This document shows positions 56,539 through 64,000 of a DNA stretch of 64,000 bases, in pieces. Location: NCBI RefSeq assembly GCF_001482305.1, contig NZ_LOHP01000067.1:17610-81609 (forward strand), written 5' to 3'. Each line of letters opens with the position of its first letter. The stretch's first letter is position 1. A program made the translations under genes and the position numbers. The notes beneath the pieces are model-generated. The model saw only the letters and a list, made by a program, of their open reading frames with translations. It did no database searches and was not told the origin of the DNA. This stretch comes from Leucobacter sp. G161 (GTDB taxonomy: Bacteria > Actinomycetota > Actinomycetes > Actinomycetales > Microbacteriaceae).

Positions 56539-57473
56539 CCGCCGCCGAGGGCGGCACGCCCTCCCAGACCCCGGCCGGCGGTCTGCGCACGCGCAACACT
56601 GACGGTGGGAGTGCGTCGAAGGATCGTGCCCAGCCGCGCCCCGAGAACCCGGAGCCGCTGCCGTTCCCTGTGTACGACAACCACACCCACATGGAGTTCG
56701 ACTTTGACGGGGAGGTGCTCGACCCGCTCGAGTCGCTCGCTCGGGCTGAGGCCGTCGGCGTGCGCGGCGTCGTGCAGGTTGGCACCGACCTCGAAACGAG
56801 TCGCTGGAGTGCGGAGTTTGCCGCGAACGACGCCCGCGTGCTCGCAGCCGTCGCGCTCCACCCCAACGAAGCGCCACGCCTCGCGGCGGCAGGTAAGCTC
56901 TCCGAGCACCTCTCTGAGATTGCAAGGCTCGCCACGCAACCCCGCGTGCGCGCGGTGGGGGAGACCGGGCTCGACTTCTTCCGCACCGGCGAGGACGGCC
57001 GCGACGCGCAGTACGAATCGTTCGAAACACACATCGAAATCGCGAAGGCGAACTCGATCGCGCTGCAGATCCACGACCGAGACGCGCACGACGAGGTCGT
57101 GGCCACGCTGACCCGCGTGGGAGCTCCTGCGCGCACCGTGTTCCACTGCTTCTCGGGCGACGCCGCTCTCGCGCGGATCTGCAACGAGCGCGGCTGGTAC
57201 ATGTCATTCGCGGGCACGATGACCTTCAAGAATGCGCCTGCCCTGCGGGAAGCCCTCGAGATCGCCAGGCCCGAGCTCGTGCTCGTCGAGACCGACGCAC
57301 CGTTCCTCACACCCGAGCCGTTCCGCGGCCGCCCGAACGCCCCGTACCTCATGCCGCACACCGTGCGCAGACTTGCCGAGGTGCAGGGGAAGTCGCTCGC
57401 GGACGTGTGCGAGCAGCTCGCCGCCAACACAGAACGCGTGTACGGCACGTGGGAGATGGATACCGATGAGTAG
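56535..57473 (+). CDS. tatD: TatD-family metal-dependent hydrolase
   Basis: A 312-residue TIM-barrel hydrolase; family members act as 3'–5' DNA exonucleases or D-aminoacyl-tRNA deacylases. Metal ligands: DNHTHMEFD, AVGETGLDFFR (Glu), QIHDRDAHDE, FHCFSGD and VETDAPFLTPEP. An N-terminal ~45-residue Pro/Gly/Ser-rich stretch precedes the domain. GTG 56535 overlaps the metG stop; the end overlaps rsmA by 8 bp, so the three genes are tightly coupled. Confidence 0.9.
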   Translation: MTAAEGGTPSQTPAGGLRTRNTDGGSASKDRAQPRPENPEPLPFPVYDNHTHMEFDFDGEVLDPLESLARAEAVGVRGVVQVGTDLETSRWSAEFAANDARVLAAVALHPNEAPRLAAAGKLSEHLSEIARLATQPRVRAVGETGLDFFRTGEDGRDAQYESFETHIEIAKANSIALQIHDRDAHDEVVATLTRVGAPARTVFHCFSGDAALARICNERGWYMSFAGTMTFKNAPALREALEIARPELVLVETDAPFLTPEPFRGRPNAPYLMPHTVRRLAEVQGKSLADVCEQLAANTERVYGTWEMDTDE

Positions 57474-58323
57474 CGCCCTGCTTGGCCCCGTCGAGGTCCG
57501 CGAGCTTGCTGAACGCCTCGACGTCTCGCCGACGAAGAAGCTCGGCCAGAACTTCGTCATCGACCCGAACACGGTCCGCAAGATCGTGCGGCTTGCCGGT
57601 GTCGAATCAGGCAACCTTGTCATCGAGATCGGCCCGGGCCTCGGCTCGCTCACCCTCGGCATCACCGAGGTGGGGGCGGACGTCACTGCGATCGAAATCG
57701 ACTCGCGGCTCGCGGCTGAGCTGCCGAACACGATCCGCGCCATGCAGCCCGAGGCCGCTGATCGCTTCAGGGTGATCCACACCGACGCGCTCGACCTGTC
57801 GGCTGAGCACCTCGCGACGCTCCCGGGCCAGCCGACGGCGCTCGTCGCGAACCTGCCCTACAACGTGTCGGTCCCGATCCTCATGCACCTGCTCGAACTC
57901 ATTCCCGAGCTCAACCGTGGGCTCGTGATGGTGCAGGCCGAGGTCGGCTACCGGATCGCTGCGGGCCCCGGCTCCAAGGAGTACGGATCGCCGAGCGCGA
58001 AGGCCGCCTGGTACGGCGAGTGGGGGATCGCCGGCACGGTGAGCCGCCGCGTGTTTTGGCCGGTTCCCGGCGTGGACTCGGTGCTCGTGTCGTACGTGAA
58101 GCGCGACGCGCCCATCGGCTCAGAGACCGAACGTGTGCGTACGTTTGAGCTCGTGAACGCCGCGTTCGCGCAGCGTCGCAAGATGATCCGGCAGGCTCTG
58201 CAAAGCGTTCTCGGAGCTGATCGCACCGTGGAAATCATCGAGGCCGCCGGCATCGCACCGACGGCCCGGGCCGAGCAACTGCACATCGAAGACTTCCTGG
58301 CGATCGCGCGGAGCGGACGCTAG
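57466..58323 (+). CDS. rsmA: 16S rRNA dimethyladenosine transferase
   Basis: A 285-residue KsgA/RsmA methyltransferase that dimethylates two adenosines at the 3' end of 16S rRNA. SAM motif EIGPGLGSLTLGI, preceded by KKLGQNFVIDP; catalytic motif VANLPYNVSVPIL (NLPY). The C-terminal FAQRRKMIRQALQ is typical. ATG 57466 lies inside the end of tatD. Loss of RsmA gives kasugamycin resistance in many bacteria. Confidence 0.95.
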   Translation: MSSALLGPVEVRELAERLDVSPTKKLGQNFVIDPNTVRKIVRLAGVESGNLVIEIGPGLGSLTLGITEVGADVTAIEIDSRLAAELPNTIRAMQPEAADRFRVIHTDALDLSAEHLATLPGQPTALVANLPYNVSVPILMHLLELIPELNRGLVMVQAEVGYRIAAGPGSKEYGSPSAKAAWYGEWGIAGTVSRRVFWPVPGVDSVLVSYVKRDAPIGSETERVRTFELVNAAFAQRRKMIRQALQSVLGADRTVEIIEAAGIAPTARAEQLHIEDFLAIARSGR

Positions 58324-58334
58324 CGGATTTGCGC

Positions 58335-58340
58335 TAGCGT
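58335..58340 (+). promoter_or_regulatory. Leaderless −10 box for ispE
   Basis: TAGCGT, seven nt before ATG 58348; no Shine-Dalgarno. Confidence 0.5.
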
Positions 58341-58347
58341 AGGTACT

Positions 58348-59280
58348 ATGCGGAGCGACCAGCGAAGATCGATCACCGTGCGAGCGCCGGGCAAGATCAA
58401 TGTGTACTTTCGTGTTGGCGCTCTGCAATCCGACGGCTATCACGAAGTGGCGTCCCTGTACCAGGCGGTCTCTCTCTTCGAAGAAGTTACTGCGGTCAAA
58501 TCTGACAGCTTCACGCTGCGCTTCGGCGGGCCGATCGAGACGGCGGGTCTCCCGGTTGACGACACGAACCTCGCGATCCGCGCGGCGAAACTCCTCGCGT
58601 CGCACACAGGATACGGCGGCGGCGTAGATCTCACCGTGCTCAAGCGCGTGCCGATCGCCGGCGGAATGGGCGGCGGATCAGCCGACGCGGCGGCGACACT
58701 GCTCGCATGCGACGAGCTGTGGGAGACCGGGGTCGGCAGGGCCGGGCTCGTTGCACTCGCAGCGGAGCTCGGAGCGGACGTGCCGTTCGCGCTCGAAGGC
58801 GGTACTGCTGTCGGAACTGGCCGCGGCGATGAGCTGAGCCCAGCGCTCGCAAAGGGCACGTTCCACTGGGTGCTCGCGCTGTCAGACGGCGGGCTCTCCA
58901 CGCCCGAGGTGTACGACATGCTGGATCAGCACCGCGACGACCACCGCAGCGAGCTCGGGCAACAGCCCGAGTATGTGAAGGTGGAGACCGCGGTGCTCCA
59001 AGCCGTCCGGGTGGGAGATGCCGAGTCGCTCGCCGATTCGATGCACAACGACCTGCAAGCCGCGGCGCTCAGGCTCGCGCCTGAATTGTCGCAGCTGCTC
59101 GAACTCGGTGAGTCGCGCGGAGCACTCGCCGGCATCGTCTCGGGCTCGGGACCGACGGTCGCGTTCCTTGTCGAGAGCGCGCAGGAAGCCTCGGAGCTGC
59201 GGTCGGTGCTCATGCGTGCCGGCATCAGCGCCCTCACCGCAACGGGCCCCGTGCACGGGGCGCGGGTCATCGAGGGCTAG
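58348..59280 (+). CDS. ispE: 4-diphosphocytidyl-2-C-methyl-D-erythritol kinase
   Basis: A 310-residue GHMP kinase of the MEP isoprenoid pathway. Motif 1 is [12 protein letters not shown]; the ATP loop is [20 protein letters not shown]; motif 3 is [12 protein letters not shown]. It starts 24 nt after rsmA; rsmA–ispE is a common actinobacterial order. A leaderless-type −10 box suggests it can also be transcribed alone. Confidence 0.95.
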   Translation: MRSDQRRSITVRAPGKINVYFRVGALQSDGYHEVASLYQAVSLFEEVTAVKSDSFTLRFGGPIETAGLPVDDTNLAIRAAKLLASHTGYGGGVDLTVLKRVPIAGGMGGGSADAAATLLACDELWETGVGRAGLVALAAELGADVPFALEGGTAVGTGRGDELSPALAKGTFHWVLALSDGGLSTPEVYDMLDQHRDDHRSELGQQPEYVKVETAVLQAVRVGDAESLADSMHNDLQAAALRLAPELSQLLELGESRGALAGIVSGSGPTVAFLVESAQEASELRSVLMRAGISALTATGPVHGARVIEG

Positions 59281-59384
59281 CTGCGTGCTCTGACCGCTCA
59301 GTGATGCGCATGCGCCGCCGATGGGTCCGGGAAGTTATTGCGGAAGCGCGGAATAGATCTCGTCGCCCCGGAGTTGCACGGGAC

Positions 59385-60061
59385 GTGAACAATACGATCC
59401 GCATTGATATTTGGTCTGACATCGCCTGCCCGTGGTGCTACATCGGCGCGAACCGCTTCCGCGTCGCGGTCGAGCAGTTCAAGGCCGACAATCCCGAGGT
59501 TGAGTTTGAGATTGAGGGGCACAGCTACGAGCTCGCCCCCGACACCCCGCTGAACTTCGAGGGCAGCAGATCGACTTCCTCGTGAAGCACAAGGGCATGC
59601 CCCGCGAGCAGGTCGAAGATATGCTCGGCCAGATGACCGGCATGGCCGCAGCGGAGGGCATCACCTTCGACTTCGAGAAGGTCGCCCATTCCAACACCGC
59701 TGCCGCCCACCGCGTGCTTCACCTTGCCAAGGAGCAGGGCATCTATGACGAGGTGCTCGCGCGACTCTTCAAGGCCTACTTCGAAGAGGGCGTAAACATG
59801 AGTGACGTCGCGCAGCTTGGTGCGGTGCTCGACGAGGTCGGGCTGAACCCCGAGGAGGTGGAGGACGCGTTCGAGAGCGAGAGCTTCGGCGAGGCCGTGG
59901 AGCGCGACATCACCCGGGCCCGCATGCTCGGCGTCACCGGCGTACCCTTCTACCTCATCAACGAAAAGTACGGTGTTTCGGGCGCGCAGCAGCCGGAAAT
60001 GTTCGTGAGCGCCTTCGAGCAGGTCCTCACCCTCGAAGCTGAGGGCGGTCAGCCCGACTGA
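59385..60061 (+). pseudogene. FrnE/DsbA-family oxidoreductase, frameshifted
   Basis: Two frames together encode one FrnE-like DsbA-family protein of ~225 residues. The first part (from GTG 59385, IDIWSDIACPWCYIGANRF, active site CPWC) runs to about 59567, then hits a stop at 59583–59585. The second part continues one frame over with IDFLVKHKGMPREQVEDML and ends TGVPFYLINEKYGVSGAQQP (cis-Pro region VPF). Losing one base, probably a C near 59562–59570 (AGC-CAG to AGCAG), explains the break. This is either a real inactivating mutation or a sequencing error; the rest of the gene looks undamaged. Confidence 0.82.
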
Positions 60062-60112
60062 GTCCCTACTGAGAGGTCAGTCGATCGCCGGCCGCAGCAC
60101 GCGCGTCCGGCA

Positions 60113-60118
60113 TAGAAT
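60113..60118 (+). promoter_or_regulatory. Possible −10 box for the CC-rich peptide gene
   Basis: TAGAAT, 23 nt before ATG 60142, with AGAGGA (60130–60135) between them. Confidence 0.45.
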
Positions 60119-60141
60119 TCACGCAGACGAGAGGATCCACG

Positions 60142-60327
60142 ATGAACGAAACGACGACCCAGCAGCCCGAGGCCGCAGCTCAGCCCGCGGCTCTGAACCC
60201 CGAGGCCAGCATCGCCGGTGCGGCGGCGTTCGCGAGCGCCGAGAGCATGGAGATTCTCAACCTGCTTGGGGACGACTCGGCTGGCGGCTCCTGCTGCGGC
60301 GGAAGCTGCTGCGCCCCGAGCGAGTAG
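60142..60327 (+). CDS. Small peptide with double-CC C terminus (61 residues)
   Basis: A 61-residue peptide I do not recognise. Residues 1–~45 are Gln/Ala/Glu-rich and likely helical toward SAESMEILNLLGDD; the tail SAGGSCCGGSCCAPSE carries all four cysteines as two CC pairs (51–52, 56–57). No signal peptide or membrane helix. It has a Shine-Dalgarno, its own −10-like box and a strong hairpin terminator, so it is probably expressed as a single gene. The leader-plus-Cys/Gly/Ser-core layout resembles ribosomally made, modified peptide precursors or a metal-binding tail; no modifying enzyme is adjacent except the broken FrnE-like thiol oxidoreductase upstream. Confidence 0.72.
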   Translation: MNETTTQQPEAAAQPAALNPEASIAGAAAFASAESMEILNLLGDDSAGGSCCGGSCCAPSE

Positions 60328-60355
60328 CCACCCGCGCGCACCGCGCGCCAACCAA

Positions 60356-60391
60356 GAATGCGCGCCCCGGCTTCGGCCCGGGCGCGCATTC
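60356..60391 (+). terminator. Terminator hairpin after the CC-rich peptide gene
   Basis: GAATGCGCGCCC (60356–60367) pairs perfectly with GGGCGCGCATTC (60380–60391), loop of 12 nt that can pair further. Starts 28 nt after the stop. Confidence 0.7.
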
Positions 60392-60551
60392 GTCGTTGCT
60401 GGGGGAGGCGCGCGCCGCCGGCCCCACCGAGGGCTTTACTGCGGCGCAGCTAGGCCGGGGCCTCCCTCGCGTGCAACGGCCAGGAGCATCGCCACACGTG
60501 CACCCTGAAGTCCCCGTTTAATCCATTCCGCCCCGTTTTCGGCCTTCGCAA

Positions 60552-60616
60552 GGGTCGGTTCGAATAAATAGGGTTGGTTCGAATAAATAGGGTCGGTTCG
60601 AATAAAAAGGGTCGGT
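60552..60616. repeat. 19-bp tandem iterons, 3.4 copies
   Basis: Three consecutive 19-bp units (60552–60570, 60571–60589, 60590–60608) plus 8 bp of a fourth; unit is GGGTCGGTTCGAATAAATA with one or two changes. Each contains the palindrome TTCGAA and an A/T-rich half, unlike the surrounding GC-rich DNA. The 317-bp gap 60328–60644 otherwise holds only the peptide terminator; no further gene is seen. Confidence 0.85.
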
Positions 60617-60644
60617 GGGGATGCGAAGGGGGCCGCGCCGCCGC

Positions 60645-62417
60645 CTACTCAGGAAGCGCGTCGCAGCTCGGGGTCGCAGGAAGGCCCGCCGCGCGGTCCA
60701 GCGTCCACTCAATAAGTTGCGGGGTGAGCGGCGACTCCTCAGCGACGAGCGACAGGTGGTCGAGACCCGCAAACTCGCGATAGTCGATGTCGATGCCGGC
60801 CTCGCAGCGATCCCGAACCCACTCGCGCTGCTGCTCGGCCTTCACGAGCGGATCAGCGAGCCCCTGCGCGACGAGCACCGGAGCGGGGAAGGGGCCCGTG
60901 GGCGTCTGCGCGCGGAGAAGATCTCCGAACTCGCCGTCGAGCACCTCGTCGGGGAAGATCTGGTTCGGGACCTGCGTGCCGTGGAGGATCGCGGACAGGG
61001 CGTCCTGGCCGTTGAAGCACAGATCCTGAATCTTCTCGACACCGCGCGCGGATCCCGGAGTGAGCTGCGAGGCAAGCTCGAGCTCGGGGTAGAGCTCCGC
61101 CCAGGTCGCGGCGATATAAGCGGAAACCGTCTTGCCTGCCGCATCGCTCTTGTTGACCTCGGCGAGGCCGAAGAGGTCGGCCGCCGGGGCGAACGCGGCG
61201 ATGCCCGTAATCGGCACATCGGGGGCGTAATCTGCTGCGACCTGGCCGGTCCAGAGCGAGCCCTGCCCGCCCTGCGAGTGCCCCCACAGCACCGTCTCCG
61301 CAGTGACGTCGAGCGCGTCGAACTCCTGCGCCGCGCGGGCCGCGTCGAGCACGTTGCGGGCTTCGGCGTCGCCGATGAGGTAGGGGTGCGCGCCTGCGGT
61401 TCCGAGCCCGATGTAGTCGGAGGTGACTGCCGCCCAGCCCTGCTCAACGACGAGCTGTTCGAGCGCCGCGCCCGCTCCGTCGGCGAGCGGGGTCGCGCTG
61501 AGTGAGGGCGCGCACTTCGCCGCAACGCCGGTCGTGCCGTGCGAGGCGGAGAGCAGCGGGAGTGGATCGGTGCCCCGCTGCTTCGGCGCGACGATCGTTC
61601 CGCTCGAGATGGCGGGGGAGCCGTCGAAGCTCGTGGTGGTGTAGAGGATCTTCCACCCCTCCGCGCCCTTCGGCAGACCCGTCTTCAGTGGCTCTGCGCG
61701 GATCAGCCGCCCCGGCTCAGCGGGCACGCTCTCAGGCGGGGTGTAGAACTTGCCGGGCTGCGGCAGTGGCACGCCGCCGAGGATCCATCCGCTGCCGAGC
61801 GCGACACCTACTGCGAGTAGCAGCGCAAGGCTCGCGCCGATCGTGCGCGACCAGCGGGCGACTCTGCCGCGCTTGCGGGGCTGCGTTGGCGAGTTCCGGT
61901 AGAGCGCCGCCATGACGAGCTGCAGCCCAAAGAACACGAACCAGGCCCCGACGCCGAGACGGAAGAGCGTGAGCGTGAGCACGGGCCAGGCGAGCGCGAC
62001 GACGCCGAAGACGACGCTCGCGAGCGCGATGATGATGCTCGTGGCCCGCTGGTCGCCGCCGTGGCGGATCACCTGCACCGTCTGCAGGACGCCGTGGCCG
62101 ATGAGCGACGCCCCGACAAGAAACGCGAGCCACGGCGCACCCCCGACGGGCCACGCCGCGATGAGCACGCCGAGCACGAAGAGGACCGCGCCGAAGACAC
62201 GAGCAGATACCTTCGTAAACCCGTCGAGTGTGGGGAGGAGATATGCGGCGATCCCTGCGAGCGCGAGCCCGATGCCGGTGACGACCGCGATCTGGTGGGT
62301 GGAGAGCGGGGCGAGAACGAGCGTGATGCCGAGCCCGATCGCCGCGAGCCCGATGACCGCACGGAGGGGGCCGGCGAGGCCCGCGAGCGCCTGTGCGACG
62401 GTGGTTCTCAGCGGCAC
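60645..62417 (-). CDS. HdeD-like membrane domain fused to secretory lipase
   Basis: A 590-residue protein. Residues 1–~170 form six membrane helices in three pairs, like the HdeD/DUF308 acid-resistance membrane family; a seventh helix (~195–215) leads to an extracytoplasmic α/β-hydrolase of the secretory lipase (LIP) family. The nucleophile elbow is LWGHSQGGQG (379–384); AQGLADPLV and GLDHLSL supply the acid and histidine. It would be a membrane-tethered triacylglycerol or ester hydrolase acting outside. GTG 62417 is favoured by AAAGG seven nt upstream; GTG 62423 is two codons earlier. Monocistronic. Confidence 0.83.
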   Translation of the reverse strand: MPLRTTVAQALAGLAGPLRAVIGLAAIGLGITLVLAPLSTHQIAVVTGIGLALAGIAAYLLPTLDGFTKVSARVFGAVLFVLGVLIAAWPVGGAPWLAFLVGASLIGHGVLQTVQVIRHGGDQRATSIIIALASVVFGVVALAWPVLTLTLFRLGVGAWFVFFGLQLVMAALYRNSPTQPRKRGRVARWSRTIGASLALLLAVGVALGSGWILGGVPLPQPGKFYTPPESVPAEPGRLIRAEPLKTGLPKGAEGWKILYTTTSFDGSPAISSGTIVAPKQRGTDPLPLLSASHGTTGVAAKCAPSLSATPLADGAGAALEQLVVEQGWAAVTSDYIGLGTAGAHPYLIGDAEARNVLDAARAAQEFDALDVTAETVLWGHSQGGQGSLWTGQVAADYAPDVPITGIAAFAPAADLFGLAEVNKSDAAGKTVSAYIAATWAELYPELELASQLTPGSARGVEKIQDLCFNGQDALSAILHGTQVPNQIFPDEVLDGEFGDLLRAQTPTGPFPAPVLVAQGLADPLVKAEQQREWVRDRCEAGIDIDYREFAGLDHLSLVAEESPLTPQLIEWTLDRAAGLPATPSCDALPE

Positions 62418-62423
62418 GGTCAC

Positions 62424-62697
62424 GCCTTTCGTTCTCGCACCTGGTGCGGTTCATGCGCCCGAGTGCTTCTGGCGATGCCCCCAGAATACCGGGCAGCGAC
62501 AGGAGGGGTCGCGAAGGAGGTAGGAACTGGATTACTCGTTCATAAATTGCGACATTTGCCATGAACCAATTAGGGGCTAGCTCAATATTTACTTTGAAGC
62601 TACCATGTGTTTTGTAGCACGGGGCCGCGGTCGCATCGACCGCGGCTGAGTGATGCCGCAACCCGGCGGTGCCTAGTGCTCTTTGGGGGAAACGTAG
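62424..62697. other. A/T-richer intergenic region
   Basis: Divergent gap between the lipase and leucine-rich-repeat genes. Bases ~62525–62620 are clearly more A/T-rich than their surroundings, but no gene, clear promoter consensus or repeat is recognisable. Confidence 0.5.
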
Positions 62698-63930
62698 ATG
62701 CTGAATATCCAATCGCGCCGCAACCCGGTCGCGATCCTTATAGGAGCGCTGTTCACGCTGGCGCTCGCGCTCGGAATGGTCACGCTGCCATCCGGCCCGG
62801 CTCACGCAGCCGAAATGACGGAGAACGCCGGCGACTTTCGCTACCGCTTCGATCCGACTGCTCCCGAAGCAGGTGCGGTCGTGGACTACTACTACGGGCA
62901 GCGGGCGGTGGACGTAGTCATTCCCGCAGAAGTACAGCTCCGCGGGAAGAACTACGCGGTCACTGGCATCGGCAAGGACGCGTTTTTCTACGCACCGATC
63001 ACCGCAATCACGATCCCTGATGGCGTCACCTTCATCGGTGAGCGGGCGTTTGGCAACACCGGCTTTGCAGAGGTCGTCATCCCTGACTCGGTGACCTCAA
63101 TAGGTGACTCGGCATTCGCGGAGTCGAAGCTCGAAACCATGACGTGGCCGAAGAACGTAACTGTGATTGGGGACGAGACGTTTTCACGCTCCCCGCTCCG
63201 CAGCATCGACATCCCGGAAGGCGTGACCTCGATCGGGGACGCAGCGTTTAGCTCCACGAAGCTCACGACGGTGAAGTTGCCATCAAGCTTGACGTCCATG
63301 GGCACTCGGGCATTCGCCTACACGCTCCTCACCTCGGTCGAACTATCGCCGAACCTCACCGCGATTGCTAACCAGGCGTTTAGCCAGGCCCCGCTCGAGA
63401 GCGTGGTCATCCCTGAAGGGGTGACCTCCATCGGGACTATGGCGTTTTTCCAGAGCAAGTACCAGGGCTCAATCTCTGGTACCCCCACAGGTTTGCAGTC
63501 GGTCACCCTGCCGAGCACCCTCACACATCTTGGCGACGACTCCCTGTTGGGAGGACGCCTGACGGCGATCGACTTCCCCGCGGGGCTCGTGTACATCGGC
63601 AGCGGAGCGCTCAACGGCAACCAGCTCCAAGATGTCACCATCCCGGCCTCGGTCACCGTGATCGGGTCCGGCGCATTCACGGAGAACCCGTCGCTCGCAG
63701 GGATTACCCTCGAGGGTGACGCCCCGGAGATTGCCCAGGCGGGCCGCGGCGAGTCCTTCCCGAGTGACACCGCCACGCTGCACTTCCTGTGCGTCTACGA
63801 CAACTACAACAAGGCAGAATGGCAAGGCTACGACCTGTCGAGTGAGTGCGAAGTTACCTTCGACTATCAGTATGACGGGAAGGTATCTACGGTGGTCACG
63901 GACTACCGGCACCTGCTCGAACGGGTCTGA
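62698..63930 (+). CDS. BspA-type leucine-rich-repeat secreted protein
   Basis: A 410-residue secreted protein: signal peptide to about residue 37 (GPAHA), then some eleven ~22-residue LRR_5 (BspA/TpLRR) repeats from ~85 to ~330, e.g. ITIPDGVTFIGERAF, VVIPDSVTSIGDSAF and IDIPEGVTSIGDAAF. The C terminus is a short β-rich piece (EVTFDYQYDGKVSTVV) without sortase motif or membrane anchor. Related proteins mediate adhesion or binding in other bacteria and protists; no ligand is suggested here. ATG 62698 follows GGGGGA. The C terminus stops 24 bp before an IS3-type transposase end, so it might be truncated. Confidence 0.85.
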   Translation: MLNIQSRRNPVAILIGALFTLALALGMVTLPSGPAHAAEMTENAGDFRYRFDPTAPEAGAVVDYYYGQRAVDVVIPAEVQLRGKNYAVTGIGKDAFFYAPITAITIPDGVTFIGERAFGNTGFAEVVIPDSVTSIGDSAFAESKLETMTWPKNVTVIGDETFSRSPLRSIDIPEGVTSIGDAAFSSTKLTTVKLPSSLTSMGTRAFAYTLLTSVELSPNLTAIANQAFSQAPLESVVIPEGVTSIGTMAFFQSKYQGSISGTPTGLQSVTLPSTLTHLGDDSLLGGRLTAIDFPAGLVYIGSGALNGNQLQDVTIPASVTVIGSGAFTENPSLAGITLEGDAPEIAQAGRGESFPSDTATLHFLCVYDNYNKAEWQGYDLSSECEVTFDYQYDGKVSTVVTDYRHLLERV

Positions 63931-63953
63931 TGCACGTTTAGGTGACAGTTTGG

Positions 63954-64000
63954 TCAGGCCGCGAGTGCGACCTGTTCGTTCATGATGGTCTCGTATTCGA
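63954..64000 (-). mobile_element. IS3-type transposase, C-terminal end (continues beyond window)
   Basis: On the minus strand the last 15 codons read EYETIMNEQVALAA and stop at 63954–63956. The ExYE-x-I/M-N ending resembles the C terminus of IS3-family OrfB transposases. TTAGGTGACAGTTTGGTC just outside (63939–63955) may be the terminal inverted repeat. Only 47 bases are visible, so the family call is tentative. Confidence 0.55.

Noticed and set aside
60558..60605. tRNA fragment suggested by GGTTCGAAT
   Set aside because: Resembles a T-loop only; no acceptor, D or anticodon arm can be folded.
60552..60616. CRISPR array
   Set aside because: Units are contiguous 19-bp direct repeats with no spacers, and no cas genes are present.

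Overview
This is a high-GC actinobacterial chromosome segment. The gene order (argS–DUF2993, lysA–hom–thrB–rho–prfA, prmC–tsaC–wecA–atp operon, metG–tatD–rsmA–ispE), the GTG/TTG starts and the GHMP, DUF981 and DUF2993 family members fit Microbacteriaceae. Leucobacter is my best guess, from general similarity only, since no database could be searched. The window holds about 56 protein genes, one tRNA gene (tRNA-Arg-CCG), one frameshifted gene and the edge of an insertion sequence.

Layout. 1–4.6 kb: two overlapping YhgE/Pip membrane proteins (the first cut by the window edge) and a TetR regulator. 4.7–10.6 kb: a RamA-like GAF/LuxR regulator divergent from an acyl-CoA synthetase, then a large secreted metallophosphoesterase ending in an LAATG sortase signal. 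10.7–17.6 kb: PAP2 phosphatase, DUF1648 protein, tRNA-Arg, argS, DUF2993 lipid-binding protein, DUF981 membrane protein and a serine hydrolase. 17.7–24.6 kb: lysA–hom–thrB (lysine/threonine pathway), a Rho-like gene and prfA, closed by an intrinsic terminator. 24.7–37.5 kb: accessory block with a GNAT, two MFS transporters, a hydantoinase/oxoprolinase–DUF917–PucR cluster, a DUF1801 protein and cysK–cysE. 37.7–48.1 kb: prmC, threonylcarbamoyl-AMP synthase, a WecA/TagO-type transferase and the full F1Fo ATP synthase operon atpIBEFHAGDC. 48.2–54.9 kb: yaaA, a PP2C phosphatase, a DUF1307 lipoprotein, an ABC exporter with a divergent TetR, gabT and osmC. 54.9–60.3 kb: metG–tatD–rsmA–ispE, a frameshifted FrnE/DsbA-type gene and a 61-residue peptide with a double-CC tail. 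60.5–64.0 kb: 19-bp tandem repeats, an HdeD-like/lipase fusion, a BspA-type leucine-rich-repeat surface protein and the 3' end of an IS3-type transposase.

Most striking is the gene at the canonical rho position. It is an intact 637-codon frame with a well preserved Rho RNA-binding domain, but the P-loop, catalytic glutamate, R-loop and C-terminal arginines of Rho are all gone, so it looks like an RNA-binding pseudo-Rho. Strong terminator-like hairpins follow many transcription units here. At least twelve genes have a TANNNT-like −10 box 6–9 nt before the start codon and no Shine-Dalgarno, the signature of leaderless mRNAs. Other notable items are the CC-rich small peptide gene with its own promoter and terminator, the 19-bp iterons, and the 13-kb block separating prfA from prmC.
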